Source of the DNA: Myxococcota bacterium
Lineage (GTDB): Bacteria > Myxococcota_A > UBA9160 > PR03
Reading direction: 5' to 3'
NCBI GenBank assembly: GCA_030066475.1
Contig: JASJBO010000106.1
Span: 1-37,367 of the forward strand
Length of the DNA: 37,367 nucleotides
The notes under the pieces are model-generated. The model was given only the letters and a program-made list of their open reading frames with translations. It did not search any database and was not told the origin of the DNA. Shown piece after piece: positions 32,885-37,367 of this stretch. The position numbers and the translations under genes are program-made. Position 1 is the stretch's first letter. Each line of letters opens with the position of its first letter.

Positions 32885-33463
32885 CTAGCCGAGGATCCGG
32901 AAGACGTAGAACGCCAGATAGCCGGCCGCGGCCAGGAGGTTCACCGCGACGAGCGCCGCCCGCGCAAGCCACCCGGGGAAGCGCCGCCAGAGCACCACCG
33001 AGGCCGCGAGCCCGATCGCCCCCTCGAAGGCCGCGAACACGGCGCCGTGGTGGGCGGGGTCCCAGTACGAGACGGGACTCACGAAGCGCCAGTCCGTGAG
33101 CGGAAAGAAGTGGCCGTGGGCGTCCTCGCGGTGCAGCGGCAGGTCGATGAGCGCGTGCAGCAACACCCCGGCGCAGAACCAGGCGGGCCCGGGGCGGCGG
33201 GCGGCCAGCGCCAGACCCAGCGCCAGCGCGGCCAGCGGAATCGAGTTGAAGACGTCGAAGAAGCGCTGCCACGAGGTCCGGAAGTACGCCTCGCTCCAGA
33301 TCACCTGCTCCGGGAGCCCCGACACCAGCCGCTCCCACAGGTAGAAGCCGAACATCGGCAGGTCGGGCAGCAGCGAGCCCGCGAGCACCGCGCGAGCGTG
33401 GGCCCGACCGCGCCCGCGCGTCAGCAGCGCCAGATTGAGGACGGCGTGGGCCGGGGTGTTCAC
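32885..33463 (-). CDS. YdjM-like predicted membrane-bound metal-dependent hydrolase
   Basis: The 192-residue protein has the features of the YdjM/DUF457-like family: N-terminal TPAHAVLN with a conserved His, AGSLLPDLPMF with Asp, and LLHALIDLPLHREDAHGHFFP, which supplies a His/Asp-rich metal site. Four or five membrane segments are expected. Members are predicted zinc-dependent membrane hydrolases of unknown substrate. The GTG start lies four bases after the stop of the reductoisomerase-like gene. Confidence 0.78.
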   Translation of the reverse strand: MNTPAHAVLNLALLTRGRGRAHARAVLAGSLLPDLPMFGFYLWERLVSGLPEQVIWSEAYFRTSWQRFFDVFNSIPLAALALGLALAARRPGPAWFCAGVLLHALIDLPLHREDAHGHFFPLTDWRFVSPVSYWDPAHHGAVFAAFEGAIGLAASVVLWRRFPGWLARAALVAVNLLAAAGYLAFYVFRILG

Positions 33464-33467
33464 CCGT

Positions 33468-34478
33468 TCAGTCGGTGTCGGGCGGGCCCGACCCGAACGC
33501 CTTGCGGGTGCGGCGATCCCACTCGCGCACCGGGTGCTGGAGCCGCGCCTCGCAGAGCTTGCGGAAGATCGGGAGGCCCTGGCGCTGCTCCTCGCTCCAC
33601 TCGGCGGCGAAGGCGCCGGAGCGGATGTCGTCGAGGATCTGGGCCATGCGCTCGCGCACGGCCGAGCCCAGGTCGAGGAAGCGGACGCCGCGCGTCATCG
33701 AGCCGTACTGGCTGGTGTGCGAGTGGTGCTCCATCTGGTCGACGATGCCGTCGCGCACCATCGTCTCCATGGTGTAGGCCAGCTCGCCCGAGTGCAGGAT
33801 CTCGAGCAGCACGGCCTCGGGCGGAAAGCCGGCGTCCACCAGCACCTGGATCGCACCGGTCAGCGCGGTGCCGAAGGCGGGGCCGAAGCCCTGCTCGTTG
33901 AACAGGTCGAGCGCCGCCTCGTCGGCCATCGACAGCTCGAGGCAGCCGGCGCGCGTGGAGCCGAGCCCGCGGGCCAGCGCGAGCATGCGCGGGCGCGCGC
34001 GGCACGTCGCGTCCTGGTGCACGCACACGAAGCTCGGGAAGCCCTGCCCCGAGACGTAGCGGTCGCGCACCCCGGGGCCGATCATGCGCGGCGCCACCAT
34101 GACGACGTCGGCCTCCGCCGGCGGCTCGATCTGCCCGAAGGCGATGTTGTAGCCCGAGGCGAAGTCGAGGCAGGCACCGGGCCGCAGGTGCGGGCGCACG
34201 TCGCGCTCGAAGACCTCGGGCATCACCTCGTCCGGGATCAGCAGCAGCACCAGATCGGCCGCCGCCACGGCGGCCGCGGGATCGTCCACGGCGAACCCGT
34301 CGGCGAGCGCCTGCTCGCGGGTCGTGTCGCGGATCGCCCCGACCCGCACGTCGAGGCCGGAGTCGCGCAGGTTCCACGCCTGCGAGCGGCCCTGGTTGCC
34401 GTAGCCGATCACGGCGATGCGCTCGCCTTCGAGCGCGCCGAGGTCGGCGTCGCCGTCGCGCAGGATGCGGGTGGTCAT
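33468..34478 (-). CDS. Ketol-acid reductoisomerase-like protein lacking several catalytic residues
   Basis: The 336-residue protein matches class I IlvC in fold and length: dinucleotide motif GYGNQGRSQAWNLRDSG (25-41), DLFNEQ with Asp191 and Glu195, ILH with Glu226, and Ser253. Three catalytic positions differ by eye: the His of FAHG is Ser108, the Lys of APK is Arg131, and the second Glu of the C-terminal pair is Ser230. True ketol-acid isomerisation is therefore doubtful. It may be a dehydrogenase or ligand-binding relative used in the surrounding acyl-CoA pathway. The ATG has GGAGG upstream and follows the thiolase gene by 27 bp. It is not next to ilvD or ilvBH. Confidence 0.88.
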   Translation of the reverse strand: MTTRILRDGDADLGALEGERIAVIGYGNQGRSQAWNLRDSGLDVRVGAIRDTTREQALADGFAVDDPAAAVAAADLVLLLIPDEVMPEVFERDVRPHLRPGACLDFASGYNIAFGQIEPPAEADVVMVAPRMIGPGVRDRYVSGQGFPSFVCVHQDATCRARPRMLALARGLGSTRAGCLELSMADEAALDLFNEQGFGPAFGTALTGAIQVLVDAGFPPEAVLLEILHSGELAYTMETMVRDGIVDQMEHHSHTSQYGSMTRGVRFLDLGSAVRERMAQILDDIRSGAFAAEWSEEQRQGLPIFRKLCEARLQHPVREWDRRTRKAFGSGPPDTD

Positions 34479-34505
34479 CGCGGAGTCCTCCTCGCCGGGG
34501 CGGCG

Positions 34506-35708
34506 TCAGTCGCGCGCGAGCAGCATGCAGCCGGCCAGCGGCCCGCCGCCCGCCGCGGCCACCGCCACGCGCGGGTCGCCGGGCACCTGGCGTGCGCCGC
34601 CCTCGCCGCGCAGCTGCACGCACGCCTCGTGCAGGAACCCGTAGCCGTGCAGCCGCCCGCCCGAGAGCTGTCCGCCCTGGGTGTTGAGCGGCAGCTCGCC
34701 GTCGCGCGCGATGCGCGCGCCGCCCGCCACGAATGGACCGCTCTCGCCGCGGCCGCAGAAGCCGAGCGCCTCGATCCAGGCGAGCGCCAGGAAGCTGAAG
34801 CCGTCGTACAGCTCGGCCACGTCGACGTCGGCGGGGCGCAGCTCGGTCCGCGTCCACAGCATGGCGCCGGCGTCGCGCATCGCCATGGTGGTGAGGTCGT
34901 CGAACTGGTCCCAGGAGGGCCGGCCGCGCAGCGCGCTGCCGACCGCCTCGACCCGCACCGGCGGCGCGCGCAGATCGCGGGCCGTCTCCGCGGCGGAGAC
35001 GATCACCGCCGTGCAGCCGTCGGCGGGCGCGTCGCAGTCGTACAGGCAGAACGGGGTCGAGATCATGCGTGCGGCGAAGTAGTCGTCGAGCGTGAGCGGG
35101 TCGCGGTAGACCGCGTTGGGATTGAGCGCGGCGTTGTGCCGCGCGTTCAGCGCCACCTGGGCGAGCTGCTCGCGCGTGGTGCCGAACTCGTGGAAGTGGC
35201 GCTGCGCGAACATCGCGATCCAGCAGGCCGCCGACGCGGCGCCGAACGGCAGCGTCCACTGCATCGTCCCCGTCGCCCGGAAGCCGCCGCCCCCACCGCC
35301 ACCGCCCGCCGTGCCGATCCCGGCGCGCCCGCCGCCCCCCTGCGCCTGCGCCTCCCAGACGGTGCGGAAGCACAGGACGTGGCGGGCCAGCCCACAGGCG
35401 ACGGCGGCGCAGGCGTCGATCACCGAGCCGAGCTGACCGGGCAGCTCCGGCCCGCCCGAGTACCAGGAGAGCTCGAGCCGCAGCGCATCCTGCAGCTCCG
35501 GAATGCCGGGACCCGAGAAGCCGCGCGGTCCGAACCAGCCGCCCGGGTAGGTGGCGAGCCCGTCGATGTCGCCTCGCTCGAGGCCGGCGTCCTCGATCGC
35601 GGCCAGGCACGCATCGAGCGTCAGCTCCATCGGGCTGCGCGCGAGCCGGCGACCGACCTGCGATTGGCCGATGCCGGAGACGACGCAGCGCCCCTCGCCC
35701 GGCTGCAT
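34506..35708 (-). CDS. Ltp2-like thiolase-fold protein (SCP-2-type)
   Basis: The 400-residue protein has the thiolase fold of the lipid-transfer branch. It shows GIGQSQVGRRLARSP at the N-terminus, VDVAELYDGFSFLALAWIEALGFC and GGQLSGGRLHGYGFLHEACVQLRGEGGARQV. It lacks the usual reactive Cys of the N-terminal motif and has LHGYG in place of GHPxGATG. This resembles Ltp2, a retro-aldolase of steroid side-chain breakdown, which works with a DUF35 partner; such a gene lies directly upstream. A Gly-rich linker (about residues 121-140) is unusual. The ATG overlaps the DUF35 stop. Confidence 0.87.
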   Translation of the reverse strand: MQPGEGRCVVSGIGQSQVGRRLARSPMELTLDACLAAIEDAGLERGDIDGLATYPGGWFGPRGFSGPGIPELQDALRLELSWYSGGPELPGQLGSVIDACAAVACGLARHVLCFRTVWEAQAQGGGGRAGIGTAGGGGGGGGFRATGTMQWTLPFGAASAACWIAMFAQRHFHEFGTTREQLAQVALNARHNAALNPNAVYRDPLTLDDYFAARMISTPFCLYDCDAPADGCTAVIVSAAETARDLRAPPVRVEAVGSALRGRPSWDQFDDLTTMAMRDAGAMLWTRTELRPADVDVAELYDGFSFLALAWIEALGFCGRGESGPFVAGGARIARDGELPLNTQGGQLSGGRLHGYGFLHEACVQLRGEGGARQVPGDPRVAVAAAGGGPLAGCMLLARD

Positions 35709-36118
35709 CAGCGCGGCTCCGGCTCGAAGAGCGGGACGTGCACCCCGTCGCGCTCCTCGAACGTCACCCGCACGCGCATCCCGATCGCGACCTGGTCGGG
35801 CTCGCAGCCCACCACGTTGGTGGTGAGGCGCAGGCCCGGCTGCTCGTCGAGCTCGACGATCGCCACCGCGTAGGGCGGATCGAAGCCCGGGATCCAGGGC
35901 TGGTGGTTGATCGTGAAGGTCACCACCTCGCCGCGGCCCGAGGCCGCCTCCACGTCCAGGTCGCGCTCCAGGCAGGCGGGACAGATCGGCGCCGGCGGGT
36001 GGATCCAGTGGCGGCACGCCCGGCAGCGCAGGAAGCGCAGCTCGCCCGCGGCGCCGCCCGTCCAGAAGTGCTCGTTGTCGCGCGAGAGGTGCGGCAGGAT
36101 GCGGAACGAGGGCCTCAT
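35708..36118 (-). CDS. DUF35 (Zn-ribbon/OB-fold) protein
   Basis: The 136-residue protein has the rubredoxin-like zinc ribbon (CRACRHWIHPPAPICPACL, two CxxC pairs, about residues 31-49) and an OB-fold domain (GRGEVVTFTINHQPW to GMRVRVTFEE). This is the DUF35 pair seen in ChsH2 and in acyl-CoA-associated proteins. It binds acyl-CoA and forms a complex with Ltp2-type thiolases, and the next gene is such a thiolase. A TAGAAT -10-like hexamer lies nine bases before the ATG. Confidence 0.9.
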   Translation of the reverse strand: MRPSFRILPHLSRDNEHFWTGGAAGELRFLRCRACRHWIHPPAPICPACLERDLDVEAASGRGEVVTFTINHQPWIPGFDPPYAVAIVELDEQPGLRLTTNVVGCEPDQVAIGMRVRVTFEERDGVHVPLFEPEPR

Positions 36119-36127
36119 GCGGCGCCG

Positions 36128-36164
36128 ATTCTAGGCGCTCGCGCGGAATCTGACGATATGTCAG
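36128..36164. promoter_or_regulatory. Divergent control region with a small palindrome
   Basis: TAGAAT on the minus strand (36128-36133) serves the DUF35 operon. CTGAC-gatat-GTCAG (36150-36164) is a perfect 5 bp-arm palindrome near the start of the plus-strand gene and could bind a regulator shared by both directions. Confidence 0.4.
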
Positions 36165-36178
36165 CTTCTGCGGGCCGG

Positions 36179-37309
36179 ATGGACGTCCACTTCAGCGAAG
36201 AGCAGGAGCTGCTGCGCGCGAGCGCCCGCGAGCTGCTGGCGCGCGAGTGCCCGATGGCGCTGGTGCGCGAGATGCTCGACGACCCGCGCGGTGTGCCCGA
36301 GTCGCTCTGGAAGCGCACGGCCGAGTTGGGCTGGCAGGGGCTGCCGATTCCGGGCGCGCTCGGTGGCGGGGGCTGCGGGCTGCTCGACCTGGTCGTGCTG
36401 CTCGAGGAGACCGGGCGGGTGCTGATGCCCGGGCCGTTCTTCTCGTCGGTCGTGCTCGGTGCAGGTGCCGTTCAGCTCGCGGGCAGCGCCGTGCAGGCCG
36501 CGCGCTGGCTGCCCGGTCTCGCCGCGGGCGCCAGCCGCGGCACGCTGGCGCTGCTCGAGACCGACGAGCGCTGGGACGCCGCGGGCGTGCAGCTGCGCGC
36601 CGAGCGCGCCGACGGCGGCCTGCGCCTCACCGGCGAGAAGCGCTTCGTGCCCGACGCCCAGAGCGCCGACTGGATCGCCGTGGCCGCCCGCGAGGCGACG
36701 AGCGACGCCCTGCTGCTGGCGGTGATCGACACACGCGCCGAGGGCGTGCGAATCGAGCCGACCCGCCTGATCGACGCCACCCGCAAGAGCGCCCGGGTGC
36801 AGCTCGACGGCGTCCTCGTCCCGGAGGCGGACGTGCTCTCGAGCGGGACTCCGACCGACGCGGCCCTCGCCCGGCTGCTCGACCGCGCGCGCGTGGCGCT
36901 GTGCGCCGAGATGATCGGCGGCGCGCAGCAGGTGCTCGACCTCTGCGTCGCCTACGCGCGCACCCGCGAGCAGTTCGGCCGCCCGATCGGCAGCTTCCAG
37001 GCGATCCAGCACCGCTGCGCCGACATGCTCGTGGCGCTCGAGGGCATGCGCTCGATCACCTGGAGAGCGGCCTGGGCGCTGGCCGAGGACGTGCCCGACG
37101 CCCCCGCCGCGGCCGCCATGGCCAAGGCCTTCTGCTCCGACGCCTACGCCCGCATCGCGGGCGACGGCATCCAGATCCACGGCGGCCTGGGCTTCACCTG
37201 GGAGCAGGACCTGCACCTCTACTTCCGCCGCGCCAAGGCCAGCGAGCTCTGGCTGGGCGACGCGTGCTGGAACCGCGAGCAGGTGGCCCGCGCCCTGCTC
37301 GATTGTTAG
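36179..37309 (+). CDS. Acyl-CoA dehydrogenase (FadE28/FadE29-like)
   Basis: The 376-residue protein has the acyl-CoA dehydrogenase N- and middle-domain pattern (MDVHFSEEQELLRASARELL; RLTGEKRFVPDAQSADWIAVA). The C-terminal segment GRPIGSFQAIQHRCADML and HLYFRRAKASELWLGD is typical of the alpha2beta2 enzymes of steroid side-chain oxidation (FadE28/29). A second subunit would be expected but is not in the window. An earlier ATG at 36158 lies in the palindrome; the ATG at 36179 matches the family N-terminus. Its TAG stop is the first three bases of repeat copy 5. Confidence 0.88.
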   Translation: MDVHFSEEQELLRASARELLARECPMALVREMLDDPRGVPESLWKRTAELGWQGLPIPGALGGGGCGLLDLVVLLEETGRVLMPGPFFSSVVLGAGAVQLAGSAVQAARWLPGLAAGASRGTLALLETDERWDAAGVQLRAERADGGLRLTGEKRFVPDAQSADWIAVAAREATSDALLLAVIDTRAEGVRIEPTRLIDATRKSARVQLDGVLVPEADVLSSGTPTDAALARLLDRARVALCAEMIGGAQQVLDLCVAYARTREQFGRPIGSFQAIQHRCADMLVALEGMRSITWRAAWALAEDVPDAPAAAAMAKAFCSDAYARIAGDGIQIHGGLGFTWEQDLHLYFRRAKASELWLGDACWNREQVARALLDC

Positions 37310-37367
37310 CTGGTGGACTTCGCTCGCCTGCGGCTCGCTGCGCGCGCCCTGCGGGCGCTTGCAGGGG
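37307..37367 (+). repeat. Dispersed hairpin repeat, copy 5 (cut by window edge)
   Basis: Begins with the TAG stop codon of the acyl-CoA dehydrogenase gene and runs to the end of the window. The loop is TGC. Confidence 0.85.

Noticed and set aside
33468..34478. Part of a branched-chain amino acid operon with ilvD
   Set aside because: It is 19 kb from ilvD, lacks catalytic residues and sits in an acyl-CoA gene cluster.

Overview
The window is about 37.4 kb of very GC-rich bacterial DNA, densely packed with genes that often overlap by 1-4 bp (ATGA/GTGA junctions). The mix of an Rnf-type redox complex, many acyl-CoA enzymes, a CYP125-like P450, a PEP-CTERM surface protein, FG-GAP proteins and sigma-54 control suggests an environmental, probably uncultured deltaproteobacterial-type lineage (Myxococcota or Binatota-like). 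That placement is inference from gene content. No tRNA, rRNA, CRISPR array, intact transposase or prophage gene was seen.

Layout. 1-4960 (+): rnfD (5' cut by the window edge), rnfG, rnfE, rnfA, a 71-residue four-cysteine membrane peptide, a plant-type ferredoxin-NAD(P)H reductase-like flavoprotein and an HsaA/HpaB-like flavin monooxygenase. All but one of these genes overlap by 1-4 bp. 4999-7243 (-): an isomerase-like crotonase and a PlsC-type acyltransferase. 7444-11229 (+): a sigma-54 activator, a TRL-like lipoprotein and hflX behind a structured leader. 11383-14617 (-): a PEP-CTERM CSLREA-type protein, ilvD and a YheU-family gene. 14734-17826 (+): a secreted decapeptide-repeat protein, then a TetR regulator overlapping a cytochrome P450. 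17840-18766 (-): an HSL-type esterase.

18879-24251 (+): an FG-GAP protein, SixA, a CYTH-like/CHAD protein and a rare-looking fusion of a histidine phosphatase with a Ppx/GppA domain. This reads as a polyphosphate-centred module. 24264-25964 (-): a NodB-like deacetylase, a GFA-SRPBCC fusion and a 36-residue membrane peptide. 26095-32225: small lipoproteins, a VOC remnant, a SpoIIAA-like protein, an acyl-CoA dehydrogenase, an enoyl-CoA hydratase, a membrane protein and an SGNH hydrolase. 32519-36118 (-): a tight five-gene run of DUF35 protein, Ltp2-like thiolase, a ketol-acid reductoisomerase-like protein lacking several catalytic residues, a YdjM-like membrane protein and an ABM monooxygenase. 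A FadE28/29-like acyl-CoA dehydrogenase (+) is divergent from it.

Together, the P450, HsaA-like monooxygenase, Ltp2/DUF35 pair, crotonases and acyl-CoA dehydrogenases look like pieces of oxygen-dependent steroid or branched/cyclic acyl-CoA breakdown, with Rnf and the FNR-like protein as the redox hub. Structure outside the genes includes a dispersed ~80 bp hairpin repeat (five copies, all right of 25.9 kb), a 74 bp near-perfect palindrome at 18779-18852 between two divergent promoters, helically phased 11 bp direct repeats at 14653-14685, and a recurrent arrangement of a -10-like hexamer 6-8 bp before the start codon that implies frequent leaderless mRNAs.
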